From contig JADJSS010000010.1 of assembly GCA_016711605.1 (NCBI GenBank), positions 1 to 64,000 of the forward strand: a stretch of 64,000 bases of DNA, given 5' to 3'. Each line of letters starts with the position of its first letter. Position 1 is the stretch's first letter. Under the pieces are notes generated by a model. It was not told the DNA's origin and did not search any database. It saw only the letters and a program-made list of their open reading frames with translations. This document shows positions 9,927-19,477 of this stretch, in pieces. The position numbers and the translations under genes are program-made. This stretch comes from Saprospirales bacterium (lineage in GTDB: Bacteria > Bacteroidota > Bacteroidia > Chitinophagales > JADIYW01).

Positions 9927-11240
9927 ATGAGCGACTTCTTACAAAATCCATTGGTGAAACAAATTGCAAAAGCAATGAATTTACCATTGCCAATTCCAGC
10001 TTTATTAAACAGAAATCATCAGCCATTTTCGGATACAGAAATCGAACACAAAAAAGTAACAATCATTGGAAATGAAAATGAAATTTCAAAATCGCTACAT
10101 AAAATATTAAATTCAAAATGTATTCTAACTACTGAATACGAAAATAAATTTGACGGAATTATTGTAAACGCAACAGGCATTCAAACGGTAGAAGATACTA
10201 CAGATTTTTTTAAAGAAGCGCAACGACTCATTTCAAAAATAAATAAAAACGCGCGTGTTCTAATTTTATCAAAAGAAGACAAAACAAACCGTGAATCATT
10301 TGCAGTTCAAAAATCGTTTGAAGGTTTCACGCGTGCCTTGTCGAAAGAGTTAGGAAAATATGGAACTACAGCCAATCATTTAAAAATTACAGATGCAATT
10401 CCAGAAAATATTGCCAATGCAATTTTGTTTTTTTTATCTGATAAATCTTCTTTTATCACCGGACAAGTCATTGAATTAAACGCAACAAATATTTCAACTT
10501 CAGTTTCCAATAATCAATTATTAGCGAACAAAATTGCCATCGTAACTGGTGGCGCGCGTGGCATTGGTGCTGCTGCTGCACAAGTGTTGCATCGCGAAGG
10601 CGCAAAAGTAATTATTGTGGATGTGCCTCAAGCTAGTGACGATGCAAATGCATTGGCTTATGAAATTAATGGCGAAGCATTTTTAATTGATATTACACAA
10701 AATGATGCTGCTGAAAAAATACAAAAATATGTGTTAGAGAAATTTGGCAAACTCGATATTTTAGTAAATAATGCTGGCATCACTCGCGATAAAACATTGG
10801 CAAAAATGAGCGAACAACAATGGAACAGTGTTATGCAGGTAAATCTAAAAGCAAGTATAAATTTAACCGAACAATTTATAAAAAATGGTTTTGTAGAACA
10901 TGCAAAAGTAGTTGGCTTAGCTTCTATTTCTGGCATTGCAGGCAACGTTGGACAAACAAATTATTCAGCATCAAAAGCAGGAATGATTGGTTATATGAAT
11001 GCTATTTCAAAAACAACTTCAATCTATGCAAATGCAGTGGCGCCAGGATTTATTGAAACAAAAATGACTGAAAGTTTACCATTATTTGTGAAAGAAGGTG
11101 GACGACGATTATCTACTTTAAAGCAAGGTGGTTTGCCTGAAGATGTTGCTGAATTAATCGGATTTTTGAGCTCACCACTATCTGATGGAATTAACGGTAA
11201 TTGTATTCGAGTTTGTGGTGGCAGCATGATTGGTGCATAA
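9927..11240 (+). CDS. High-molecular-weight FabG (FabG4-like) 3-oxoacyl reductase
   Basis: A 437-residue protein, much longer than the usual 245-residue FabG. The C-terminal half (from about residue 200) is a full short-chain dehydrogenase: cofactor loop TGGARGIG at 207-214, NNAG, and the catalytic Ser333, Tyr346 and Lys350 (SISGIAG...NYSASK). The N-terminal ~190 residues form a second Rossmann-like domain without the catalytic triad. This architecture matches mycobacterial FabG4, an NADH-preferring 3-oxoacyl-CoA/ACP reductase. It sits directly after a PHS1-like dehydratase, and a MaoC-like hydratase lies 6 kb upstream, so the reductase and dehydratase steps of an acyl elongation cycle are both represented; no ketosynthase or enoyl reductase is in the window. 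Confidence 0.9.
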   Translation: MSDFLQNPLVKQIAKAMNLPLPIPALLNRNHQPFSDTEIEHKKVTIIGNENEISKSLHKILNSKCILTTEYENKFDGIIVNATGIQTVEDTTDFFKEAQRLISKINKNARVLILSKEDKTNRESFAVQKSFEGFTRALSKELGKYGTTANHLKITDAIPENIANAILFFLSDKSSFITGQVIELNATNISTSVSNNQLLANKIAIVTGGARGIGAAAAQVLHREGAKVIIVDVPQASDDANALAYEINGEAFLIDITQNDAAEKIQKYVLEKFGKLDILVNNAGITRDKTLAKMSEQQWNSVMQVNLKASINLTEQFIKNGFVEHAKVVGLASISGIAGNVGQTNYSASKAGMIGYMNAISKTTSIYANAVAPGFIETKMTESLPLFVKEGGRRLSTLKQGGLPEDVAELIGFLSSPLSDGINGNCIRVCGGSMIGA

Positions 11241-11368
11241 AAACTTACTTTTTTATAGATTTTAGTACTTTTATTTAACGTTTATTGTGATAATGTAAAT
11301 TTTTTATTTATTTTAGTTCACGATAACATTAATCATTTTCTACTGCTTTAAAATATAAATTAACACAC

Positions 11369-12625
11369 ATGAAAAACACAGTATTACTTACTCTATTTTT
11401 AGTTTTTACGATTTCAACATTTGGAGAAGAAAAATCTATGATGATTTCGAAAGGAAAATCTAAAAAAAAGTCAGAGAAATCAGCTACAATTAGTCCAAAC
11501 AAAATTGGAAGAGCTGGATATTTATCTATATCAGGTGGTTATGGAATTCCTTTTTTATCAACTGCAATGCGTTCACCACTAAAAGAAATTGGAGATAAAG
11601 ATTGGTATCAACGCAATGGTGATTTAAGTGTAAAACCAATATTTGGCACCAATGGAAACGGATTAGCATTTAACATTACAGGTGGAATTATGTTCAACAA
11701 ATATATTGGTTTTGAAGCACAATTGACTGCAGCTTGGCATCCAGAAACTTTAGATGCTCGTATTGATATTCCAACTTATTATGCAACACAAAGATCTTCT
11801 ACTGTGGCACAATATTTATCTACACATTTGGTAATGCGTTGGGACAATGGAAAAAGGTTTGGTGTATTTGCAAAAGTAGGTCCGCTTTTACCCTTTCATG
11901 GTTCACCTGATACACGCGCATATATAAAAGATAAACAAGGTAGAATTATTGAAACATTAGCAGGTTTACCGATACTACCATTAAATATTTCTGGATTAGC
12001 AAATATTGAAATCAAATTAATTGGAAGATCAAAATCTACCTTTAATCCAACAATTGGCTTAAGCGCTGCCATTGGAGCAGAAATTAAATTAAATAAAAAC
12101 TTTTCTCTATTTGGTGAAGTAAGAGTACAAGCTTACACAATCACAATAAAAGAAACAAAATTTTATGAATTTGAACAACAGGCAAGCATCAATGTGTTAG
12201 GTATAAAATTACCTGCACCAGATGGCTTATGACCGTTCCCATCGAATATTAATAATATAGATGAAACACCAGAATTTTTGAAAACAATCTCATTTAAAAA
12301 AGAAATTAATGAAGAATCAAATACAGCACGTTATGGATTTAAATCATTGTTTCCTGCTGGTGGTTTGATAGGTGGTTTATTAAATCCTAGTGGTGCACCT
12401 TTAGTAGATCCAAACAAACCAAGGGATGAAGTACAACCAAAAATAAATGCCTCAACATTATATTTTAATGCAGGTATTAGAATTAGTTTTCCAAATAAAA
12501 AATATGCTGTAGCAAATAAAACAGATTCTTTTAAAGAGTCAAAAAAATCTAAAAAGAGTAAAAAATCTAAAATGACTGAAGAACCAGAAGCAGAACCAGG
12601 TACTGTTGTTCCTGAAGGTCAATAA
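11369..12625 (+). CDS. Predicted outer-membrane beta-barrel protein interrupted by in-frame TGA
   Basis: The frame opens with a signal peptide (MKNTVLLTLFLVFTISTFG) and a Lys/Ser-rich stretch, then alternating strands typical of a barrel (GYLSISGGYGIPFLS, FNITGGIMFNKYIGFEAQLT, SLFGEVRVQAYTITI). A TGA at 12230-12232 closes it after 287 residues, but the same frame continues without another stop to 12625 and includes a further strand pair (STLYFNAGIRISFP) and a Lys/Ser then acidic tail. No base is gained or lost, so this is a point change: sequencing error, true nonsense mutation, or two products. Function is unknown; no family was recognised beyond the barrel pattern. A strong terminator follows at 12642. 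Confidence 0.72.
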
Positions 12626-12641
12626 AAAAAATAACACTATA

Positions 12642-12679
12642 AAAAAAAGCATTCTTAATTTTTTGAGAATGCTTTTTTT
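12642..12679 (+). terminator. Intrinsic terminator
   Basis: Fourteen-base arms (12642-12655 and 12666-12679) pair around a ten-base loop, with an A-run before and a T-run after the GC-containing core agcattct/agaatgct. It ends the barrel gene 17 bases after its stop. Confidence 0.88.
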
Positions 12680-12760
12680 GTTTGTCACTTGATTATAATT
12701 ATTGCAATTTATTTTCTATTGAGTATAAAAATTCTTAAATTGTGTAATCTAAACTAACTA

Positions 12761-13927
12761 ATGAAAAAACTGTATTTCTCATTAATCATTGCCATTTTAT
12801 TGCAATCAGTATCGTCTTTTGCTGGCTTTATTGATGGTTCTTACAAATACAAAGGACAAACCAGAAAATATTCAATTTACGTTCCGAACATCTACTACAC
12901 TCAAAATAAAAAAGTTCCGTTGCTATTAGGTTTACATGGTTATGGTGATGAAATTTCCAATTTTAAAAACATTTGTTTAACAAGCATCGCTGACACAGCA
13001 AATTACATTTGTGTATATGCAGAAGGATTGCCATTTTTTGGCGCTAATGCTTGGAATTCTGGCGCTGGTGTTGGTCTTATAAATGTAAACAGTACCATTG
13101 ATGATGTTGGTTTTTTAAATGGTTTAGTCGATACCGTTATTAAAAAATATAGTATTGACACCAACAGAATGTATGTTTTTGGTTTTTCGTTTGGTGGTTT
13201 TATGACGGATAGATTAGCAACTCAAAATTCCTCACGATTTGCTGCAGTTGCCAATGTTTCTGGTTTACACGGTAATTTTTTAGCTGGATTAGTTCCAGCA
13301 AAAGGTATTCCTTATTTAAAATTTCATGGAACCAATGATCCAACCATAAAATATGATGGTTCACAAACAGTTGGTTTATTTCCAGGATTTGGTTTAAGTG
13401 CTGAAAAAACTGTGAAATTTTGGGTGACTCAAAATCAATGTGATACTATTCCAATAATTGATACGATGCCAAATACTTCAACAGATACACTGACATTTAT
13501 AAGATATACTTACAAAAACGGAAGAGACCGAAGTGATGTAGTTTTTTATAAAGTAATTAATGGTATCCATAAATGGTATGGCACACCAACCAACGATGTT
13601 TCTTATTGCCAAACAATTTGGAAATTTTTCAGTCAATATTCAAAACAAACATCTGTAATTTCATCCATAAGAAATAATTCAGCATCCGAACATTTTACTA
13701 TTTATCCAAATCCTTCATTTGGAAACTTTACTATTGATTTATCTGCTATAAATCAAAAGAAAATAGCACTTACGATTTATGATTTACTTGGAAAAATAGT
13801 TTATGTAAATACAAGCATTCCATCTGAACAAATTCAAATAGAAAATCAGTTTTCTAGCGGAATATATATTGTTCAAATCATTGGCGAAAATGGAATCATT
13901 GCTTCTCAAAAAATTGTGATAGAATAG
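12761..13927 (+). CDS. T9SS-secreted PHB-depolymerase/feruloyl-esterase-like hydrolase
   Basis: 388 residues: signal peptide 1-21 (ending SSFAG), an alpha/beta-hydrolase domain of the esterase_phb / LpqC type, and a C-terminal type A sorting domain (FTIYPNPSFGNFTIDL ... SSGIYIVQI). The catalytic set is visible as Ser143 in GFSFGG, Asp193 in HGTNDPT and His270 in NGIHKWYG; LLLGLHGYGD supplies the oxyanion-hole loop. Family members cleave esters in polyhydroxybutyrate, cinnamoyl sugars or acetyl-xylan, so the substrate stays open. The neighbouring gene at 13959 is a close tandem paralogue with a longer C-terminus. The protein is expected to be exported across the outer membrane and attached to the surface or released. 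Confidence 0.9.
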   Translation: MKKLYFSLIIAILLQSVSSFAGFIDGSYKYKGQTRKYSIYVPNIYYTQNKKVPLLLGLHGYGDEISNFKNICLTSIADTANYICVYAEGLPFFGANAWNSGAGVGLINVNSTIDDVGFLNGLVDTVIKKYSIDTNRMYVFGFSFGGFMTDRLATQNSSRFAAVANVSGLHGNFLAGLVPAKGIPYLKFHGTNDPTIKYDGSQTVGLFPGFGLSAEKTVKFWVTQNQCDTIPIIDTMPNTSTDTLTFIRYTYKNGRDRSDVVFYKVINGIHKWYGTPTNDVSYCQTIWKFFSQYSKQTSVISSIRNNSASEHFTIYPNPSFGNFTIDLSAINQKKIALTIYDLLGKIVYVNTSIPSEQIQIENQFSSGIYIVQIIGENGIIASQKIVIE

Positions 13928-13958
13928 ATTAACTTGCACTTTCAACATTAAACAAAAA

Positions 13959-16287
13959 ATGAAAAATAAACTTTACTTACTTATTTTGTTTTTAACAACT
14001 ATGAGCAATTTATTTGCAGGTAGTTTTATTAATAAAACCATGGTTTACGGTGGTTCTACGCGTAAATATGTGATTTATGTACCAACCATTTATACTACTC
14101 AAAATATAAAAGTTCCATTATTAGTTGGTTTGCATGGTAACGGTGATGTAGCTTCTAATTTTAGTCAAATTTGTATGTCATCTATTGCTGATACAGCCAA
14201 TTATATTGCTGTTTATCCTGAAGCATTACCAGATCCACTCTTAACCACCAATGCATGGCATTCAGGTGCAGGTGCATTAGGTGTAGAAGTAAACAGTGCA
14301 GTAGATGATGTTGGATTTATTAATACAGTTATGGATTCTATCATTAAAAGCTACAAAATTGACACAAACAGAATGTATGTTTTTGGCTTTTCATTTGGCG
14401 GATTTATGACTAATAAAATGGCTGCGTCTAATGCAAAACGTTTTTCTGCAGCAGCATGTGTTTCTGGTTTACGAGGCAATTACAATACATCGATTCCATC
14501 TGTACCTGTTCCATATTTGCATTTTCATGGCACTGCAGATCCAACTATTACTTATACAGCAACAGGTAGTCCATTTCCTTACCTTGGTTTAACTGCTGAA
14601 AATACTACTCAATTTTGGGTCACACAAAATGGCTGCAATACAACACCAGTTATCGACACGATGCCTGACTTAGCAAGCGATGGATTACGATTTATACGAT
14701 ATACTTATAGCCATACATCGAACAATAATAAAGTAATATTGTATAAAGTCGTAAATGGCGACCATGATTGGTACTATAGACCATCTAATGATTTGGATTA
14801 TTGCCAAACCATTTGGGAATTTTTTAGAAGATATTCGAAAACACCAACTACAACACCAACACCAACTGCCTCTTTTACTGCAAGTGATACAACAGTTTGC
14901 ATTGGAAGAACGCTAACATTTACCAGCACTTCAACAGCTTCAACTGGTTCAATAGATTCCATACGCTGGACAATCTTAGGTGGAACGCCTTCAACAGGAA
15001 CTACCACACCAATTGTATCTACGTTTAATTCCATTGGAAATTACGTAATCACGTTAAAAGCATACAAAAGCGGAAACGTTAGCACTGTAACAAAATCTAT
15101 ACGAGTGAAAGCATTGCCAAATGCAAATGCTGGTGCTGACAAATTGCTTACTTGTTCTGTAACTAGTCTACAATTAAGTGGAAGCAGTACCACTATTGGT
15201 GCTGCATTTTCATGGACTGGTGCTGGAATTGTGAGTAATGGAAATACTGCAACACCAACAGTGAATAAAGCTGGAAATTATACTTTAACTGTTACGGTTG
15301 CAGGTTGTACATCAACAGATATTGCTTTAGTTTCTATTGATACAATTCGACCAATTGCAAATGCAGGTATTGATATTACTTTAACTTGTACTAATCCTAC
15401 AAAATTAATTGGTACAGTTGCTGTAGCTGGAAATACTTATACTTGGTCTCCAACAAATGGTTTGTCAAATACAGCAATTGCTCAACCAACTGTAAGTGCA
15501 TCTGGAAATTATTTATTAACTGTAAATAAAACATCAAATGGTTGTACTTCTATAGATGCAGTTTTGGTCAGTATGGATACCATAAAACCAAATATTACAG
15601 TTAGCTCATCTACTATTTGCGCTGGACAAACTGCAACTTTAACAGCTATAGCGGAGCAGCAGTTATAATTGGCCAACTTTAGGTGGAAATGGCAATCCTA
15701 AAACAACACCAATATTAAATACGAATACTATTTATAATGTAACTGGAACAAAAACTTCTAACGGTTGCACCAAAACAGTTTCGCATACTGTTGTCGTTAA
15801 TGCGATTCCAACTACACCAACTATTACAAGAAGAAACGATACTGTATTTTGTAATGTAACTGGAACGCAATATAAATGGTATTTAAACAATGTATTGTTG
15901 ACCACAACTTCAGTTGCTTATTTAAAAGTAACTCAAAATGGTTCGTATAAAGTTGAAGTGGTAAATAATAGTTGTACTTCATTAGCTTCAGCAGCAATAA
16001 ATATTTCATTAACTGGCGTTAAGTACAACAAATTAGATATAGGATTTTCAATCTATCCAAATCCAACAAATGGTTTGTTTGAAATTAAACTTACATCGAT
16101 TGCTCATAAAACCTATCAATTAAAATTATACAATGTAAGTGGTCAATTAATTTCAGAAGAAGAAATGAATGTTCGAATTGGTAAAAATTCAAAAAATATG
16201 AATTTGGTTGGAATTGAAAAAGGTATTTATTTCTTAAGTATTATTGGTGATGATGGTGTTGCAACACAATCTATTTTAGTTCAATAA
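13959..16287 (+). CDS. T9SS-secreted esterase with PKD-like domains, frameshifted
   Basis: Tandem paralogue of the gene at 12761. The hydrolase part keeps the same triad: Ser145 in GFSFGG, Asp in HGTADPT and His in NGDHDWYY. It then carries a PKD-like domain (about residues 285-385, TASFTASDTTVCIG...SIRWTILGG) and two repeats of a Cys-containing Ig-like adhesin domain (NAGADKLLTCS, NAGIDITLTCT). The frame that starts at 13959 fails at 15666, but two single-base corrections near 15648 and 15664 restore AAVYNWPTLGG and continue to the sorting domain (FSIYPNPTNGLFEIKL, then IEKGIYFLSI) ending at 16287. The full protein would be about 776 residues. The added modules suggest binding to a polymer or surface. 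Confidence 0.88.
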
Positions 16288-16312
16288 AATTATAAATCAT
16301 TAACAAAAAAAA

Positions 16313-16339
16313 ATGCCTCAGCAATTGAGGCATATTTTT
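16313..16339. terminator. Intrinsic terminator between converging genes
   Basis: Perfect 8-bp arms atgcctca / tgaggcat around a 5-base loop, preceded by A8 and followed by a T-run. It can stop both the esterase gene (stop at 16287) and the methyltransferase gene arriving from the other strand (stop at 16396). Confidence 0.85.
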
Positions 16340-16395
16340 GTAACATTATGTAAAAAAAACTCAGTGATTTATCTTTGCAACTCTGTAATAACTTA

Positions 16396-17214
16396 TTACA
16401 CAAAACGCAAATGAAATAGCTGTGTCATATCAAAAATCTTATTAAAACGCATCGCAACTTTTGTTGAAATGCGTTGATTAGATTTTGGAATACCTTCGAA
16501 GAATTTTATGGCTCGAACAATTTCGATATGTTTGCTCCAAGTTGTAATAATTTTCGGATCTAAGATTGCCCATTCTAAATGTGCTTCTTTCATTCCTGCA
16601 CGTTTGATGCGCATATCGACAAAGAATTTTCCGAAGTTAGAAATCACATCAAACATAATTTCTGCGCCTTTTAGTTTGGGTGCAATCGTAGACAAAAATA
16701 TTTTGACGTCTTCTTCTTTAAAATAAGGCAACACACCAGGAACTGTAATAAATAAACCATTTGAAATATCACCGATATCATCGATCCAAGAATAATCTAA
16801 CATTGACTTTGCAATATATTTAATACGATTGTTTGGTTCAGGTAACACTTGCTTTCTGAGTGCTATGGAATCAGGTAAATCCAAATCATACCACAATGCT
16901 TTACCATTATCACAACGATAATAAGTTGTATCTAAACCAGCACCAATATCTAAGATTTTTCCATTTGGATGTTTTTGCAGAAACTCATGTATCGCTTCAT
17001 CCATTTTATATGCACGATAACATAAACCATGCACACCAATTTCTGTAATATTGCGCAATAATTTTTTCTTATCGACATCTAATTGTTCAAATAATTCTAC
17101 TGCTTTTGTATCGTTTAATAAAGGATTTTTATACTGCGTTTCTTTTGCACGAGACACTAACGGCAACAGCAATGTTTCCTGAACGCGACCGAGATTGATT
17201 TTTATTTTTTCCAT
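16396..17214 (-). CDS. LCM-family SAM-dependent methyltransferase
   Basis: 272 residues of the leucine carboxyl methyltransferase (PPM1/LCM) fold group, which in bacteria also includes O-methyltransferases of polyketides and other small molecules. The SAM loop is KILDIGAGLDTTYYR at about residues 90-104, followed by the acidic strand end WYDLDLPDSI that contacts the ribose, and the family's FITVPGVLPYF segment. The N-terminus (LGRVQETLLLPLVSRAKET) matches the helical cap in which these enzymes bind substrate. There is no signal peptide, so it is cytoplasmic. It stands alone between two convergent/codirectional genes, so no substrate is suggested by context. Confidence 0.85.
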   Translation of the reverse strand: MEKIKINLGRVQETLLLPLVSRAKETQYKNPLLNDTKAVELFEQLDVDKKKLLRNITEIGVHGLCYRAYKMDEAIHEFLQKHPNGKILDIGAGLDTTYYRCDNGKALWYDLDLPDSIALRKQVLPEPNNRIKYIAKSMLDYSWIDDIGDISNGLFITVPGVLPYFKEEDVKIFLSTIAPKLKGAEIMFDVISNFGKFFVDMRIKRAGMKEAHLEWAILDPKIITTWSKHIEIVRAIKFFEGIPKSNQRISTKVAMRFNKIFDMTQLFHLRFV

Positions 17215-17240
17215 GATGATATTTTGAGATTTATCGCTAA

Positions 17241-17277
17241 AAACACCTTCAAGGTTTTAAAAACCTTGAAGGTGTTT
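17241..17277. repeat. Interspersed palindromic repeat, copy 1
   Basis: A 37-bp palindrome with 18-base perfect arms built on caccttcaagg / ccttgaaggtg, located in the 67-base gap between two minus-strand genes. Two near-identical palindromes occur at 56182-56214 and 60995-61027, so this is a dispersed repeat family of this genome. Confidence 0.9.
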
Positions 17278-17281
17278 GAAA

Positions 17282-19363
17282 TTAATTTGGATTATAAACG
17301 CTTTCTTTATCGCGCATAATTTCATCATAATTCATCGACATCTTTTTGCATTTTTGTGCAACAAATAAATCCATTTGGTCATCGTAGTGTTTGTTGCCTT
17401 CTACATTGTTGGCACCATACGGCGAAATACTTTCAATGATAGGTCCATCTTTTGTAAACTGTACTAACTCAATATACGTTTCACCTGCTTCAGCTTTAAA
17501 TAATCCGTTTTTATATTTAGACACCATCATTGCTGCATTTACATCAGGCACACCACCAACTGGTAACTCTTTTTTACCACGTACTAACTTTTGTAAATCA
17601 CCTAATGGAATATCCAATTTTCCAAAATGTTTTAATAAATGTGCTTGTGCATCTTCTACACATTTTACTAAAAACCATTCTTTCACTTTTGTTTGTGTTG
17701 CTGGGAAATTTCCTTCTTCAACTAATCTATCAATTACAAAATGAATTACTAAAGCAACCATCGCTGCTTGTTTATTATTTACATCACAACTACGATTCCA
17801 GTTTTTCATCAGCAAAATACTTGCTTTTATTTGCGGATATTTTTTTTCATCTAAATGCAAAATATCTTCAATATTTGTCATTGCATAATTATATGCTGGA
17901 TCCATAAAAGATTGATCATACTTTATTTTTTTTAATTCATCGTAAGAAATTTTCCCACTATTGGCAAATAAAAAACCGGTACGCAATGCACGATTATCAT
18001 TAAATCTAAAATAATTTTCTTTTAACGGACTTAAGTTTCTGTCTAAATTATCTTCTTTTGATGTGCAATTAAATGGTGTATTATTGTTATTAAAAACATA
18101 ACCGCATTTTGGATTAATTACTTTTGCTAAACTATCAAAACCATAGTAATCATTGGCTGTCCAGAGCGTTGCCGATGTATCACCAGGAACAACGTGCCAC
18201 CAATCATAGTTTTTATTTTTGCGTGGAAAATGTCCGTTATCTAAGAACATTATATTATTTTCTTTATCTGCATAAATAATATTTAAACCTGGAATTTTCA
18301 TTTCTTTCACTGCTGTTTGAAACTCATCAAAGTTTTTAGCTTTATTCATGTGATACCATTGTTCAGCACCACGAATATCAAATGCAGAAACAAATCGAAC
18401 TGAATAATAATTTCCATCTTTTTCTAATGTTGGACCGTACACACTTTTATAGTATTTTTTAGTGACAGGAATTTTTATAATCCACCATATTTTGACCCAC
18501 ATTCTTACTTTTTTCTCTTCCAGCTTTAACCATTTACCATCAAAAAAATACGTCAATTTTTCGGTTGGATGCATGCGCAATTTATACACATCATCATGAT
18601 CTGCAAAACTAACAGTATGAGCCCAACCTAAATTTTGATTGGCACCATGAAATATAGTAACACCACCTGGAAACGTGCCTCCAAGCATGTCCCAACCTTC
18701 ATCAGAGTGCACATGCGCTTCATACCAAGAATATGGACCTTCCAATGGCTGATGTGAATTGATACCTAAATAGGTGTTTCCAGCTTTTGTTTTGTTTGCG
18801 TTCACGGCAAAGCCATTACTACCTTTTGGTGTTGCCAAACTCGATTTATCGATAGAACCATTCGAAATTTTCATGATTGCAAATGGTACATTTGTCATCA
18901 ACGCCAAGCCAACTGTGTAGCCAGCAATTACATCTTTTTCTGTTACAGGAAAAACATCTTTTATCCAAACTTTATCTGGATGTTGTTTAGCAAATTTATT
19001 ACAAGCCAACACGTAAGCACTTAACATACTTTTGAACTTTGGCGAAAAACTGTTTTCGTATAATTTATCAACGCTTTCATTTGCTCCAACAAACGCAGCT
19101 AAAAAATCCATGATAGCGCCATCTTTTCCTTTTACTTCTGCTAAGCGTCCGCGAACAGTTAAGAAGTTTTCCTGCATGGATTTGAAATCATCTTCAGCAG
19201 TTGCCCAAGCCAAACCATAAGCAACTTCTTCATCTGTCTTTGCATAAATATGCGGCACACCATATTTATCACGAATAATTTGTATGTTTTTTGGATTGAT
19301 TTCTATTGCTTGAGTGAAAGTGAAAGTGATGGTGAAAGTGATGAGTAGAAATAGCTTTTGCAT
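17282..19363 (-). CDS. Penicillin-amidase/acyl-homoserine-lactone-acylase-like Ntn hydrolase
   Basis: A 693-residue secreted acylase of family S45. I place the start at 19363 because it gives a clean signal peptide (MQKLFLLITFTITFTFTQA); the frame is open 16 codons further up without one. The precursor layout is alpha chain, spacer, beta chain, with Ser182 in KGSNGFAV as the expected autoprocessing site and N-terminal nucleophile of the beta chain. Other conserved segments are YGLAWATAEDDF near the N-terminus and WYEAHVHSDEGWDMLGGTFPG and LGWAHTVSFADHDD in the beta chain. Relatives include aculeacin A acylase, PvdQ and Bacteroidota acylases; they hydrolyse amide-linked acyl chains. Cleavage of signalling lactones is one possibility only. 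It lies alone between a palindromic repeat and proA. Confidence 0.9.
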   Translation of the reverse strand: MQKLFLLITFTITFTFTQAIEINPKNIQIIRDKYGVPHIYAKTDEEVAYGLAWATAEDDFKSMQENFLTVRGRLAEVKGKDGAIMDFLAAFVGANESVDKLYENSFSPKFKSMLSAYVLACNKFAKQHPDKVWIKDVFPVTEKDVIAGYTVGLALMTNVPFAIMKISNGSIDKSSLATPKGSNGFAVNANKTKAGNTYLGINSHQPLEGPYSWYEAHVHSDEGWDMLGGTFPGGVTIFHGANQNLGWAHTVSFADHDDVYKLRMHPTEKLTYFFDGKWLKLEEKKVRMWVKIWWIIKIPVTKKYYKSVYGPTLEKDGNYYSVRFVSAFDIRGAEQWYHMNKAKNFDEFQTAVKEMKIPGLNIIYADKENNIMFLDNGHFPRKNKNYDWWHVVPGDTSATLWTANDYYGFDSLAKVINPKCGYVFNNNNTPFNCTSKEDNLDRNLSPLKENYFRFNDNRALRTGFLFANSGKISYDELKKIKYDQSFMDPAYNYAMTNIEDILHLDEKKYPQIKASILLMKNWNRSCDVNNKQAAMVALVIHFVIDRLVEEGNFPATQTKVKEWFLVKCVEDAQAHLLKHFGKLDIPLGDLQKLVRGKKELPVGGVPDVNAAMMVSKYKNGLFKAEAGETYIELVQFTKDGPIIESISPYGANNVEGNKHYDDQMDLFVAQKCKKMSMNYDEIMRDKESVYNPN

Positions 19364-19477
19364 AGTTTTATTTTTGGAAAAGTGATAGCTAAAGTGATAA
19401 ATTTTAAACACTTAAGATAAAGATAAAAAATAGAATTATTGCTTTACAAAAGAAATAAAATTCATGCTTATTTAGAA

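Noticed and set aside
12230..12232. TGA recoded as an amino acid
   Set aside because: TGA ends other genes at the exact family C-terminus (for example the ATP-grasp gene at 37922), so it is a stop in this organism.
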